Positions 24,028 through 37,331 of a stretch of DNA of 64,000 nt are shown piece by piece. Source of the stretch: Dysidea avara (lineage: Eukaryota; Porifera; Demospongiae; Dictyoceratida; Dysideidae); the NCBI RefSeq assembly GCF_963678975.1, contig NC_089272.1, positions 65,071,834 through 65,135,833 on the forward strand, written 5' to 3'. A program made the translations under genes and the position numbers. The notes below the pieces were generated by a model. The model was not told the DNA's origin and did no database searches. It saw only the letters and a list, made by a program, of their open reading frames with translations. How positions within the stretch are numbered: the stretch's first letter is position 1; every line of letters starts with the position of its first letter.

Positions 24028-24375
24028 CCTTATCCGAAATTACGTCACAAACATAAAAATGGCTGCTATAGTAGGGGGACTCTTGCGACTTTTGTATGGG
24101 CGACTATCGGATATCAAGCTCTAACTAACAGGTATGGCTATAAGGCATTACAATAAGTACAAAGAAGTAGTTTTCAGTTGATTTTCAAAACAATGTTATA
24201 CCCCTTTTCTTTCAGCTAATATATAACCATACCTGCTGGGTATACCTTGACATCTTCGCTCTTGGCTGAGATATGACCGTTCAAAAATATTCGTCCGATA
24301 GTCGCCCATACAAAAGTCACGAGAGTCCCTACTATAGTGGCCATTATTATGTCTGAGACATAATTTCAGATAAGG
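24028..24375. mobile_element. Foldback MITE, about 85-bp arms
   Basis: Arms start CCTTATCCGAAATTACGTC and CCTTATCTGAAATTATGTC (inverted) and end at TTGTATGGGCGACTATCGGA, identical in both arms. No clear target duplication. Length 348 bp. Confidence 0.8.
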
Positions 24376-25837
24376 CTTATGAAGGCTGTAGAGTTTGATT
24401 GGCATATTGTTTTTGTCAGGGACACTAACATCAGTACTTTAATACAGTGTGTGTATCATTGTTGTTACTTGAAAAGCTGTAAACTGTTTAAGGTTGGTAC
24501 AAAACATGTCAAATGGGTATGACTACAAGTAGCTAGTATTCGTGAGTACTCGATCGTTAACTCTAGAGAGTACTCGAATACTAAAAGACCATCATTGTTT
24601 CAGCCATAGTTAAAAACAAGGTGCCATTAGGCTTCTCTTAATAATTTTACCAAATGAAACACGTGGATTGTTCCGCAAGCATTTTATTCAAGTTATGACA
24701 ATATGTTTCCTCCTCTCTTCTTGAACTATCGATGTACAAGTGATAGCAATAAATTCTTTTCAACCATAGAAGTGTAATACATCTAGTGATACTCCACTGG
24801 TTCAATGAGGGATCAACAAACTCAACAAAACCAGGGACGAGATTTTAAAATCTTAAGATTAAGATTCCGTAAGACTTCATTATTTAGAAGTGTACTAGTG
24901 ATCTACAGGCCAGGCTCCTTGCTGGTCCCTCGGATTTAGACTAGAAGCTTCTTGGTTCTTTAAATCAACAAGCTTTTACGGATCATGTGGTCAACCCCAT
25001 ATATGGTGAATAGAGTGCGACACCTAACGGGACTAAGGTCCACGTGTTGCCCTAGGCGACAAGTCACACAAGGACTTAAGTTGCTACACTATTCACTGCT
25101 GTTGTAAATTGGAGCCAAAGCTACTGTAAATTGTTCATTAGGTACAAATTGCATTTCTATACCTGTCCGGTTTGTGTGCTAATCAAGGCCCTATGTATAC
25201 TATAGAAAATGGGACAAAGCCGATCCACATATTGTCACCTGGAACTCAGTACAAATCTGGAGATAATACAACCACATGAGGGTTTTGTATAATAGTGCTT
25301 TATTCATGAGTAAGCCCCAAAATCTGTTGGGCAGTAAGGTACACCAAGAGCTATTCTGTCTCTGATATTTTCAGTATAAATATACCAACTTTGTTCACAA
25401 TCTCAAGCCTCTAGGACCACAGCTTACTACAGTATTAATGAATCAAATGATGTCACTGAATATCCAAATAATCGTTTCAGCACTAGTTCAATTAAAATAA
25501 ACTATACCTAATGCTTATTGGGCTGCTGCAGGGGGTCACTGCGAGCTCATGTTTAGTAAACTCAAAATATATGAGTATAGTACAATATTTCATCATAATT
25601 AGAGATCTGAAGTCATTGAAGGTAATAGTATGTCGATTTGTAACTTGTTCCACAAGTGAATTAATTGGAGTGAATTTATAAGGGTTGAGCTGGTGGCTGG
25701 ACAAATTTGATACTATTTCCACATGTAGTACTGATTGCAGGTGTAATGCATTTCTAGTTCAGCAAGTCCAAGTAAGATTATAAAAAAACATTAGTAATCG
25801 TAATTCTTCATGTTGGCATTGTACTGATTTCACATTT
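24376..25837. other. Intergenic, nothing recognised
   Basis: No coding motif, structural RNA or repeat was recognised. Open frames are short and lack family features. Confidence 0.5.
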
Positions 25838-26478
25838 GTGCCCCAGTCTGGGAAAACCGGGCTTATCGCCTATTTAAAAGTATGGACAAACGCCGGTTTT
25901 AAGTATTTAGTGCGTTGTAGCTCGCCAATGGTTGAAGCTATGTGAACCAAATTTTCACACGTTTTACACCAATTCCTTACCTTCCAGAGCATCCACTGTG
26001 CAAGTAGCCAACAACTAAGTTTCCTGCCATTTTAGATAGTTTTTAAACCAAGGTTGACTGTATCAGGCGAGCTGCAAATTGGGTGGGAGGCGAGGGCCCT
26101 GGAAAGCGGGCAAGGTGGTGTTCAAAAATTGAACAGGAAGGCCAAGGGATGAATTAGGCCAAGTTTTGGGCCATTGAGGTCTCAAAACTGGCTAAAATGA
26201 AAGGAAATTCACAGCAGAGGTACTTATTCAATACCACAGAGCTGTACAGCCACATCCAGTCATCCCCAGGCTGACCAAAGCTCCATTAAGGCCCCACACC
26301 ACATGTACGGATCGCCACTGGGCTTAGGAAAAGCAGCAAGCAAAACCAGACCACTCAAGTCTAGCTGATTTTAATTGTGGAATTACATAGTTTATTCATG
26401 TAGCTTTGTGTCCTGGGTGAAAAATCAAATCTGCTGACATGGGCGATAAGACCGGTTTTCTCAGACTGGGTCACATTT
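25838..26478. mobile_element. DNA element with 33-bp TIRs
   Basis: Left end GTGCCCCAGTCTGGGAAAAC then CGGGCTTATCGCC; right end GGCGATAAGACCGG then CAGACTGGGTCAC, its reverse complement. ATTT flanks both ends, a possible duplication. Length 641 bp, no transposase. A related solo end is at 445-478. Confidence 0.65.
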
Positions 26479-26531
26479 AAGGAATGTTTAATAGCTGACA
26501 CTACTTGTTCTTCTGTAATCTGAGACAATAA

Positions 26532-26827
26532 GGGGGCATCTCCAAACTGATTTTGGTACACTTAACGTCATAATGACGTTAGGGGGAGGGGTTAAGCCCA
26601 TGACGTTATAAATTTTATTAAAGCAGTTATAGTGTAAACAGCTAGGAACAGGGAAAGTGACGTGATTAAGCAGCAGTACTATTTGTAGACTATGTTTTTA
26701 GGTAAAGAATATAACGTTTTGTGCTTCTATTGCCAATGCATTGTTTTTATGGTGTGACGCTAAGGGGGGTTTGAAGTTAGCGTCACTATGACGTTAAGTG
26801 TATCAAAATCAGTTTGGAGATGCCCCC
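26532..26827. mobile_element. Harbinger-like MITE, TAA duplication
   Basis: Ends GGGGGCATCTCCAAACTGAT and its inverse ATCAGTTTGGAGATGCCCCC, with the arms continuing through CACTTAACGTCAT. TAA lies immediately outside each end (26529-26531, 26828-26830). Length 296 bp. Confidence 0.85.
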
Positions 26828-27093
26828 TAAAGCGTGCCACTCGGTTTTGAATAGCTTTACAAGCAATACACTCGTGCATCATCACATTCCAGTTCGCAAT
26901 ATAACACCTACCTTACCAGTGCATACAGATCCATAAATAATACATACCCTAAATTTTATCTATGACAGATCATACATCTAGCTCACCTTTTTTTGATTAG
27001 TGCACACCACACGTGCTGCTGAGACAATTCGAGGCGTCAATTAGAATGTATAGACTCACGTGAGTGAAACAGTAGCGGGCTGTTGCGGGAGAC

Positions 27094-30000
27094 ATGGCAG
27101 AAAAGACGATGACAAGAAAACGACCAATATCTCTCTTGACTACTGGTGATTGTTCGGATAACAGTTCTGAAGATTCCGATCCTCATTCTGACTCTGACAG
27201 TAACTCATCGTGTTCCGTTACTGATGATAAGAGGCGTTACTGCTTCCTCAAGAGGGCTGCGCGTCAAATGGTCATGGTCAGTTTGTATGGCTACTGTGGT
27301 AGTTGTATTACTGTAACCATGGTAGCTAATGATTGATATGGCTTGCAGCCATAACTCAGGGTGTGGCAAGGGAGTGTCATGGGAGGAACTTACTGTAGGT
27401 TGATCAATCTGTGATTGTCAAAGTCAATGGTCTTTGTTACAAAACGGTGTCAAACGATTTTTACTTTTACGGAATTACATGTTACAAGCCGTAAGATATG
27501 TAATTAGTCCTGTAGTCACTGCAAAGCACTTTCTCTCTTAGCAATTAAAGTATTCAGAAAATACAATAATGTTGCACAAATGGTATTGCGGTATTTTCAA
27601 AATAGTTGCGGTGCTCAGTATTGCAGCGATAATATTGAAATATTTCCCAACCCTATTTGAGATATGTGTAATTCTAAACATTTCAATCCAGTATAGCTTG
27701 GGAAGATCAAAAGCTATGAGTTTGAAATTTTCACCATGAATGCAGCCAATTTATATTACTTTGATCTATATAACCATGATTTTGAGTACAAACACAAGCA
27801 CATCACCATGGGGTGGTGGACGTGCATTTGGTATATGAACAGAAAATGGCCAAGTGGGTCGTATGGTGTCTCCAGCCTTAATATTGGGCTCTCAAGACCA
27901 CCTATGCCATTGAAAATAAATTTATCTGAGCAACTGTCCAAGGCTGTTCATGTTTCTTACTCTTGTTTCAGCTAGCCAAGGTGTCAGAGGGTTCCCAGTG
28001 GCTGGCACGTCTCTAGACATACAACCTGAGCATGTGCATTTTACAGGAAGAAAATGCCATTTTCACATATCCGTAGCTCTGACCAGAAATTAACCAATTT
28101 TGCTGTGGAAACTCCCTCAGGGTGGAGCACCTCCTGTTTCAAATTTCATCTGAATCCGACCAGCCATCACTGAGATATGTGCCTTCAAAGTTCGCCTTAG
28201 TTTCTTCGTATTTTTCTTGGCTGTGGTGTAAATGTGTAAAGTATTGGTGTGTCTATCCATTCATGGTGAGAAATTAAGTCCACTGGTGTGTGCGTAGATC
28301 AACGATTATCGAAATTTATTTACAATTAAGGTCATGTAAGAACCTATACCGAGACCTTAAGAAATGAAATCCTGCATGTCCAGCTAAGCTCAAGCATTGC
28401 TGTAAGGTGCCTTACATCCAAATAAAAGGTTGTCATAGTCAGCCTATACTCTCGTAGCACATACTATCTCAAATAATAAATAAGGCCATATCCATATGAG
28501 ATTAACCTTTCATCCAGCTACCACAAGCTATGGGGTGTCACATACCATGACAAAAGTTTTGAGTGACTAAAGTTTAACGAATTTGGCGAATTGAGGAAAT
28601 TTACCAAACTTTATTTGCCAATCAGCTATTCAGTATATAGTTTCATATTAGCTGCATAGTAGATTCGCCAAACTTCGTCACTTACGGTATAGGCACACAC
28701 TGTATAACTGCAGTAGTCAAAGTGTCGATCTTCACCTTGGGGCCTGTGACTTAAAGTGTTGATCTTCACTTTGGCCTGTGACTTAAAGTGTTGATCTTCA
28801 CCTTGGCCTGTGACTTAAAGCATTTCTATTCTGATCATTGTACAGTATATGTCTATACCTTAATTTCCTGGTGCTGGAGTTAAGATTTGAAAGAAAACAC
28901 AGTGACACAAACATTAGAGAACTGTACCTAGAAGCACTGAAGGTCTGACAGCAACTTGTACTGCCATTACTTATCAGGGTTGAATACTGTAGGCCCACAA
29001 TAATGTCTTCTTTATGACACATATTATCTTATAGTGGACATGGCAATACTGCATGATCACCTCAGTGCAATAATCGAAAATATCAGTACCGCCCAACCCT
29101 AATCTCAATCCATTGATGTATGTAGATTGGTTTTCCCAAATTAGGTCGCAATTATACTTAAAAATAGAAGCCATGTGTAAGACTGTTAACTTGTGTGTAG
29201 TGTGTGTGCATGTGCGTAGTGTGTGCGTGTATGTGTAGTGTGCGTGTGGGTATAGTGTGTGTAATGTACGTGCGTGCGTGTGTGTGTGTGTGTGTGTGTG
29301 TAAAACATGTGAGATGGGCAGTGCTTGATAGGCTTTTTGTTTGGACGTAAGTAAGATAAACATGGGGGTTACTTCTGTTGAGTGTACCCCAATTAATGGT
29401 GATACATTTCCTATATTAGGAGAATTATTGTCTTGCTCAAAGACTGGAGAAAATGGAACGACAAATTGCTCAGGTTACCAGGGAGAGAAAGTAGGTGTGG
29501 TAGTGACATCACCATTGTCATGGTAACATGTTTACAGGTTCTTATTGGAGAAATTATTGAAGTATGAGAAGAAGAAAGATGCAACAGTTACCAAGGCAAC
29601 TGGGAGGAGTAAACCGCCTGTAGTTCAGGTGTCACCACGACAACAGTTGTTACCAAAACAACAACCATTACCACGACAACCAGCTCGAACTAAGCCAGTA
29701 GTTACACCATCTCGTATCCCTCGGCAACGATCACCTGATAGTGATGAGTCCCTAAGTGATCACATGATCTCTCCATCACCAGTTGTCAACCTGTTGCCAA
29801 GGAAGAAACCAGATAGGTCACTACCAAAAAAGATTCAGGCAATTCCTTTAAAGGAAGATGGTAAATTGTTACTATTATTATCTCTGGTTACCATGGATAC
29901 TGCAGGGTCTCCAGTTTATCCAATCAATTTGGGTGGTCTACAAGTGGTCAACCTGGGTCATGTGATCCATGACCGTCCATCCTACCATACGGAACGTTAT

Positions 30001-31286
30001 ATACTGCCAGTTGGTTACTGCAGTCGGCGATCTTATTTCAGTATCAAGGAGCCAGCTAGCAGGTGTATGTATACCTGTAAGATACTGGATGGAGGGGAAA
30101 ACCCTACAGTAAGTGCTCTCCTGGGGGCCTATAGAACTATAAAGCCTGCAATATGTGCAACCTCCTCAGTTGTAAGTACCTCCTCAGTCTTGATGGTTGT
30201 AAGTTCAAGGTTGAGTTAACTGATTTGTATCCAAACCACATGTAGCATGTTGGTCAGCCCCACAACTACTTCTACATGTGACCCACTAAGCAAAAACTAA
30301 TTTGCATAATTCTGTTTTTGGATTGAAATGCAATAGGTAAAAGAAATATTTTTGCACATGAGTTTTTGATTGCTTCATTGTCACCATTGCTAAGCTTGCT
30401 TGCATGGATGTAGACACCTTGATGAATTCCCCAATTCTTGATGAATACAAAGGTGTCTACTGCATGGACCCAGTAGTGTTGTACTTACAATTGATTATCT
30501 AACTGCAGCCTATAGCAGTACAAGTCGCTAATGTGTCTATTATTACTGTTCCTACTAGAGTATTCACCAGATAAGCTGAAACTTTTTTTTCTGGTGCAAA
30601 AGATCTATGGTTTTCTCTGTAATCAACAAAGAACTTGAATAAAAGATCAACTAGTAGGGTGATCAACTATTAGGGTATTTTGCTTAGTGGTTTACATATC
30701 GTGCACTGCTTAGTTGCTAGTTACAGTACTTAATTATTAGTCACTCCATCTAGTTTGAAGTCACATCAGAGGAGAACCCATCACAGCCAATCAGAGGTTC
30801 ATCTTCATCATCATGCCATGCAATATTGTTGAAAGCTATTAACAAGGCTCGGTAGGTATGTCATGGGTGTGTACTGTTGATCACGTGATGCTGTTATACA
30901 GTGGTAAAGATGCTACAAACACTGGGTCAGGACCAGAGTTCTTTGGTTACTCTCATCCAGTAATAGTTAACTTACTACAGAAGTTACCTGATGTGTCTCT
31001 GTGTACCAAATATAAGCCAATGAAGTTCCAGGAGGTATCACGTGCCACAAGCACACGCCCATCGCCAAAGAGTAAGAAGACAGTAGCTACAGCATCAATT
31101 AAGAGCTTACCTAGCGTCGTGGCAACTTCTCTACCTGATTTAAGCCCCCAGGACATGTCAACATTATTGTTGAACTCTCTCAAGCAACTGCAAAAAGGCG
31201 GAGACTTGCAACTTGTTAGCCCTACCCACTTTAAACCAAACTACCACGTGCCATCTCCGTCATCGTCCGGCAGCAGCTCAGAGTAG
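27094..31286 (+). CDS. TBRG1: TBRG1-like nuclear protein with FYRN and FYRC
   Basis: Vertebrate TBRG1 (NIAM) is a nuclear growth inhibitor linked to ARF/p53. Exons with matching phases: 27094-27276 (Ser/Asp-rich start, then RRYCFLKRAARQMVM); 29420-29490 (ENYCLAQRLEKMERQ coiled coil); 29538-30108; 30754-30851; 30902-31286. Exon 3 has RKFLLEKLLKYEKKK, a Pro/Gln-rich linker and the FYRN (PINLGGLQVVNLGHVI, PVGYCSRRSYFS, MYTCKILDGG). FYRC runs over the last two exons (FEVTSEENPSQPIRGSSSS, AILLKAINKAR, PEFFGYSHPVIVNLLQKLP). A 45-bp in-frame intron (29861-29905) probably splits exon 3, joining KEDG to SPVYP. The Ser/Pro tail ends SGSSSE. Start ATG 27094 is the first in its frame. The same R-R-Y/F coiled coil followed by FYRN and FYRC is seen in TBRG1. 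Confidence 0.88.
28722..28820. repeat. About 34-bp tandem repeat in TBRG1 intron 1
   Basis: Three copies of GTTGATCTTCACCTTGGCCT followed by GTGACTTAAA, with small differences. Intron 1 (27277-29419) otherwise shows only a GT-rich tract. Confidence 0.85.
29194..29302. repeat. GT-rich microsatellite
   Basis: (GT)n with GCGT interruptions in TBRG1 intron 1. The minus frame over it is a His/Thr repeat translation. Confidence 0.9.
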
Positions 31287-31505
31287 CGATTGATATACGG
31301 AGTAGTATACGTAATTATTAATTGTGTGTACCACATAATAAATATCGTATTGTAAGACGCGCTACTCGTGTATGGTGATTGTAAGGGATAATAAGTGAAC
31401 CAGTAACATTATTATAGTAAGTATTAGTGTAATGATATGGCGCGCATTTTAATATTGACCAGTTAGCGTTCTAAACGCAGGCAATTCTTATTATAGCGCA
31501 TTATA

Positions 31506-32243
31506 ATGCAACAACAACCAGTTCATGATGGACGCCAGCTAGTATCTGAGGCTACTCGAGTAAGTGTGTTGTGTAACACGTGTAGAACGTGTCACTATAT
31601 CTTGTTGGTTACCTTAGCAACAGATCAGAAAGATTTCACAGGGTGGTCATTTGAAGCCAGACATGCCTGGTCACCATCGACGACCGTCCGATGAGTGTGA
31701 GCAGATAGTTCGTAAGATATCAGGTCTGGAACGACCTCCCCCCATCAGTGATGTGCTACGTTATCACTCGTTGGATCAACCAATACGTAACAATGACCCT
31801 TCTTTATCGTTGTCTGCAGTTGGCAGTATGATGCAGAAGGTGGGTGTGTCATGGCTCACATGACTTTGTTACCACGATACCACAGGTGTACAGCGATAGT
31901 TTATTAACTAATCCATTACTGTTTGTGGATGATGCTCCATCATTTAACAGTTTCCAAGTCACTCCCCCTACCCCAATAAGAAGTGTGTCTCCAAGGGAAG
32001 GGTCAATATATTGTAGTGAAGAAGATTTGACCACACATCAGCTATCACCTGAGATCAGTGAGCAGCGACGTATGTCAGCACCATTGTCACAACAACAGAG
32101 GAACCTGGGGCTAATGAACTTCCCTAACTTTGGGGCACGTCGGCAATCTGACCCTTCAGTGAACAACGTTCCAACTATTAGCATATCACCCACAGAGGGA
32201 CAATATAGCAGTTCCCATCCTAACATATCTTCTCCTATCAATA
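31506..32243 (+). CDS. Unrecognised Ser/Pro-rich protein, 5' exons
   Basis: Three exons join in frame: 31507-31563 (MQQQPVHDGRQLVSEATR), 31642-31839 (HHRRPSDECEQIVRKISGLE, PPPISDVLRYHSLDQP) and 31886-32243 (NPLLFVDDAPSFNSFQVTPP, RRMSAPLSQQQRN, ARRQSDPSVNNVPTISISP). Donors GTAAGT, GTGGGT and GTAAGT and acceptors CACAG fit. The RRPS, RRMS and RRQS sites look like basophilic kinase or 14-3-3 sites, and the Ser/Pro-rich, domain-free character fits a regulatory or scaffold protein; I could not name a family. The last exon ends in phase 1, so at least one more exon is needed, but beyond it lies a GT minisatellite and no exon was found before 37.3 kb. It lies 220 bp after TBRG1 on the same strand. 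Confidence 0.6.
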
Positions 32244-32329
32244 GTAAGTAACTGGTTAGGTGCTGTGTTATCACATTAGCACTCTGTAGTTATTCAATTA
32301 TGTGTATGTGTGTGAGGTTATGGTTTAGT

Positions 32330-32337
32330 GTTCATTG

Positions 32338-32372
<35 letters not shown>

Positions 32373-32778
32373 GTAGTGTGTGTGTGTTGTAGTGTGTGTG
32401 TGTTGTAGTGTGTGTGTGTTGTAGTGTGTGTGTGTTGTAGTGTGTGTGTTTGTTGTAGTGTGTGTGTTTGTTGTAGTGTGTGTGTTCGTTGTAGTGTGTG
32501 TTCGTTGTAGTGTGTGTGTGTTGTAGTGTGTGTGTGTGTGTGTGTGTGTGTTGTAGTGTGTGTGTGTGTGTGTTGTAATGTGTGTGTATTTGTTGTAGTG
32601 TGTGTGTATTTGTTGTAGTGTGTGTGTGTGTGTGTGTGTGTGTTGTAGTGTGTCACTGTGTATTGTAGTAGTGTGTGTTGTTGTGTGTGTGTGTGTTTGT
32701 GTGTGTTGTAGTGTGTGTGTGTGTGTGTTGTAGTGTGTGTGTGTGTGTGTGTTTGTTGTAGTGTGTGTGTATTTGTTA

Positions 32779-32849
<71 letters not shown>

Positions 32850-33022
32850 GTCTGTGTGTTGTCTGTGTGTTGTCTGTGTATTGTAGTAGTGTGTGTTGTT
32901 GTGTGTGTGTGTTGTAGTGTGTGTGTGTTGTAGCGTGTGTGTGTGTGTGTGTGTTGTAGTGTGTATGTGTGTGTGTGTTGTAGTGAGTGTTGTAGTGTGT
33001 GTGTGTTGTAGTGCGTGTGAAG
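32330..33022. repeat. GT minisatellite, GTGTGTGTTGTAGT units
   Basis: About 690 bp of (GT)n regularly broken by GTTGTAGT, with a pure (GT)n core near 32780-32846 and TGTTGTCTG units after it. All long frames over it are His/Thr or Cys/Val repeat translations. Confidence 0.97.
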
Positions 33023-34799
33023 GGGGGGGGGGGGTGTGAAGGGTATGGCCCTGCCTCCGCCAGGGGACACCCTGGCCACCCCGCCGGCACCCCCGGCAGA
33101 GCCTGCATGCATTGTAGAATGGAATAAGCAAATATATCCTTCAATGCCTATAGTACTTCATGTCACATGATGATGATATTACTGGATTTGTGAAAAGGGT
33201 CCTTCCACACGTCCAACTCTATGGACTTAGTGTATCAGGAACATATGAACCTGAAGTTTTTTCTACCCATATTAAATTATGTTGGTACTTACTATTTACC
33301 AAATTTCAAGTCAATAGCTTCTTATCTGAAGTTATGAATTGTATTGAATGTGTGTGGAAGACCCCTTTTCACTAACCTAGTCGCATATTTGGAACACTTT
33401 CCATGCAGGAATTTTTTTTCCCTTTATAACGTTATCACTACTAAGGTCACAAATACTACTTGTGATCTCAAGTACAGCCCATAAAGTATTCTATTGTGTG
33501 AATTTTCATCTTGACTCCCAGAGTACTGTCTTTCTGCTATCCCAACACTTTCCTAGCTAAGAAGCAAGTACTACATTATCCATACTTGTTGTGAAAATGA
33601 CTTAAACATTTCAAAATGATGATGCATTATTAAGCATTATTACATGTGGCTAAAACACTTTGATAGCTGCTGGCTCTCAACTGAATTTATTAGAGTCACA
33701 GCTATTAAAGTGTTGTGCATGTATGGAGGGTAGCGTGTTAGTCTAGTGGTGGCACTTTAGGCCACATCCTGCTGTGTTAACAGATTTACTCTATTGCGCC
33801 TTCTGTGCTCAACTTTTATAAATGTTTGTGTGTAGTGACTGGATCACCTGTATTGTATTTGTTGTGCATATGTGTTAGTAAGCCAATTTGATAACATGAT
33901 GATATAACAATCGGTTTTTTTTAAGGCCCAGATTTTTCTGCCCAACATCAATGGTTCCTTAAAGATCGCTAAATTTGTGGACCACTAAATCCTTGCACAG
34001 AATGTCTCTTCATATAATCTGGTTGCTAAAGGCTGAATGTGTGGTTACTATGAAGCCATTGCCATGCCAATCTCAATCAGTGTGGTATATGTAATTACAG
34101 TATGTGTCAATAGTGTGGCTTCTATTTGGGTCAGTCTAAGAACTGTATGGCTTATCATCCACTAGGGAACCTGTGAGATGCCTGAAAGAGATGTTAAACA
34201 CTGACACCCAAAACAATTCTAGATTCTATTATGTCATATGCGTCCCACAACCTTTGCTTAATATATTAACACTTGGTGCCATTTTTGGTTGCATCATGGC
34301 TATGACACATCATGGCTACAAAGTTCTGATCACTTGTGGTTAGTCCCCTCATAACCTTGTGGCAACAGGTTAGCCACTTCATGGTGTGTGGGTGGTGAAG
34401 CCATATTAGTGTGGGTGTGAAACCTTATCAGTAGTGATATCATCAACATGTGGAGTGGGTGAAGTTGAAAGTGTTTAGTACTGGTAAAAGTTTACTGGTG
34501 GGGGCTTTAGAGCAATAGTGCAAGGATTGTTGAGTGGTGTGAAGATTAGCTTTAGTGAAGTGGTGCAGCTGTTACTGAGATATGTAGAGGGATTATAAGC
34601 CTAACCCTTCTCATATTATTAATTCTACTAATGAGACTATGAGAGCACATTTATGAATTACCTGACATCAATTAACAAGGATACCATAGATATCAGTTTC
34701 ATACCTAGAAAGGTATTAGTAGCTTGATGGCCAGGTGTGATGCTTGTGTGTCATCCAAATCACATTGTGTCAGGGGCTTACCCTATCTCATCATTCTGT

Positions 34800-35430
34800 A
34801 CGGAGCAGCACGCCCAATACTTCTGTAGAAATACTCCTTGTCTGATGAATCTTAATAATTTGGCACCTTTGTCAGCCTTAGAAATCGTGTTCAAGCGTTC
34901 CGGGTGTCCGGAGAAAGATTTAAAGCCATTCTTGTTATTTGTTGAGCTTGAATATACTGTCACTATGCAATAGCACTTTCGCGAGACTTTCAATGGGAAA
35001 TATGAAATGACCGTACAGGTGAGTGGCAAATTTTGTTGACTTCTACTGCCTTACTGGATTAGTCTACGAGGAGTACGTTTCGCTTAAACAGTAGTGTAAG
35101 ACCTGTAGTTTTTTATGAGGATTTAGTCAGCGCGTCTCTACTCTGTTTTTGTCTTTCACAAGGCGGTATCAGTTCACTAAAATCGCGTGCGTTATCACCT
35201 TGAACAAGACAAGAACTCACAATGATAGTGAACTGACTACATCCTCATGCAAAACTACAGGTCTTAAGCTACTGTTTAAGTGAAACGTACTCCTCGTAGG
35301 CTAATCCAGTGAGGCAGTAGAAGTTGGCCAGTGAACACCCAGAACGCTTGAGCAAGAGTGGCAAAGGTGCCAAATTCTTAAGACTCATCCGACGAGGAGT
35401 GTTTATACAGAGTATTCTCCGTGAACCATC
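34800..35430. mobile_element. Large foldback element with two arm pairs
   Basis: The outer arms share CTGTA.AAA.ACTCCT.GTC, GAATTTGGCACCTTTG and CAAGCGTTC (left about 34800-34912, right about 35330-35430). The inner arms share TTCTACTGCCTTACTGGATT, CGAGGAGTACGTTTCGCTTA and GACCTGTAG (35036-35110 and 35240-35325). The two frames at 34737-35029 are strand shadows over it. Confidence 0.75.
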
Positions 35431-36036
35431 CCGTACCTGGGGTTTATAAATCTATGGTGGTGGTGGTGGTGTGTGTGTGCGTGTGCGTGCGTGCGTGCAT
35501 GTGTGTTTTACATATAAAAGCTAGAGTTGTGTGATAGTAGACTTTGTTTTTATCACAACCACTATCATGTAATATATATAACGAGGTGTATTACTGTTGA
35601 TTATTGTTCTGGTTATTAAAACACTCCTAAATCAGCACAGTACGCAACAGTGTGTGTGTGTTAAGTGGCCTGTCAAATGACAATTTGATCCTAGAACTGA
35701 GACTTGTTTAGTTTGAGCAGTATTGTTGGTGCTGGATGAGAACACTTTTGTAATAGTATATTCTACCACACCACATTCAGTCTGATATATGACACACTTC
35801 TGCAGAAGTAAGATTTATTTTAAGAGAGGTTCAAACGTCATTTGGTCATTGATAATTGTGCTAGATGTGTTGATGCTGTGGTCACCAATAAGTAATGTAA
35901 ACAACTTGATAATCAGACACAACATGTTCCTAGAATGATATGTTTCACTGGACATGTTCAGTAGGTATGACCACCTCCAGAAATGTTAACTGGCCAGTGA
36001 CTGTGTTTACATTTGTTATTTCTTGGAACTCATTGA

Positions 36037-36285
36037 CCAGTCTAAAGAGATGGGTTGACCTTGACCGGTCCTAAGGGACAGGTTGACCAGTCTTAAGGGA
36101 TGTGTTGATCAGTCTTAATGGATGGGTTGACCAGTCTTAAGGGATGAGTTGACCAGTCTTAAGGAATGAGTTGACCAGTCTTAAGGGATGAGTTGACCAG
36201 TCTTAAGGGATGAGTTGACCAGGGATGGGTTGACCAGGACAGGTTGATGCACAGGTTGACCAGTCTTAAGGGATGTGTTATTGCC
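36037..36285. repeat. 24-bp tandem repeat (TTGACCAGTCTTAAGGGATG)
   Basis: About nine units with small variants; a single related unit recurs at about 36638. No coding seen. Confidence 0.9.
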
Positions 36286-37331
36286 TGAGTCAGAGTGTCT
36301 ACAGTAGCCTGTGACTTGCTGTGGTTGGCGTGCAACCGTAACTGAGATGGATTAACAGTTTGCTACACACCTGTGTTTTTCTGTATTTTATAAGTTTAGC
36401 GAACCTTGAAAGCGACCCTGGCAGCAAAAGTACGCCTTAATTTGTTACAACACAGCATGTTACAGGTGTTAGTAGTGACACTTGTTGAAGTGTGGTATAT
36501 TTGTAGGCATCATGCTTGGCTTCTTTGTGTTGAACATTGCTGGCATTTGCCTGTGGCCATCAACTAATCCTGCCTGTGATGCTGGAAGAGCCGGGAAGGT
36601 TGAACCTCCCTCAACTATTACAGCTACAGTCTCAAACAGGTTGACCAGTCTTAAAAGTTCCAAACTAAATATTCCAACTGATGAGGAGAGCATAACAAAA
36701 TTCTTCAAAAATCATTGCTTATCAAAACACTATATCTAGTTGCTTGTTAGAACCCTTGATATGGGTGACCTAGTAAGAGCTGAGCTGAACTTTTAATGCA
36801 CCTTGATTGGAAATAGCCACAACACAAGGCATTATGGCTCAGTTTGTAGTGAGTTGCCTCCTGAGCATAGTTGGCTGTTGAGGTGCGATACATCTCAGGT
36901 TTTGCTGCAAATTCTTCAAGTTTGGCTAATTTGTTTGCAAGGTGGAGAAAGAGCACTTGAAATAAAAAGTGCTTAGCAACAGAACACCCCCTTATTCTAG
37001 AGGTCACCTTGACCAGTGATGATGGTGAAGAACGGTGTCTACTTCTGGGAACAGTTTAGCTCATGAAAATATTACAATTAGCCACGAATTACCATAACAA
37101 TAAATTCAACTTCATGTAGGTATTCCTCTGGGCTAATTTCATCACTTTGTTGATATGTCAATGGTTTAGGCTAATTAACCGCTGCTGCTCTGTCGCGTCT
37201 TCTGAAGCCGCATCAATGACATAATGCGCACGCTTTGCTGTAAGTGAAAAAAAAAAACACCCTAGTGCGAGTTGTTAGTAGGATAAGGTTTTAGTGCGGG
37301 TTGTTTGTTAGTACGCGAATTCGTTATCGAT

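Larger units (their letters stand above)
33023..37331. other. Gene desert between two gene blocks
   Basis: A G-run and GC-rich patch at 33024-33105 (CCAGGGGACACCCTGGCCAC) follows the GT tract. After that only a foldback (about 34800-35430), GGT/GTGC simple repeats (35456-35505) and a 24-bp tandem repeat (36037-36285) were found. The 3' exons of the upstream Ser/Pro-rich gene should be here but were not seen. Confidence 0.5.

Noticed and set aside
32318..33144. Two frames of 264 and 268 residues, minus strand
   Set aside because: Translations of the GT minisatellite; no start context or domain.
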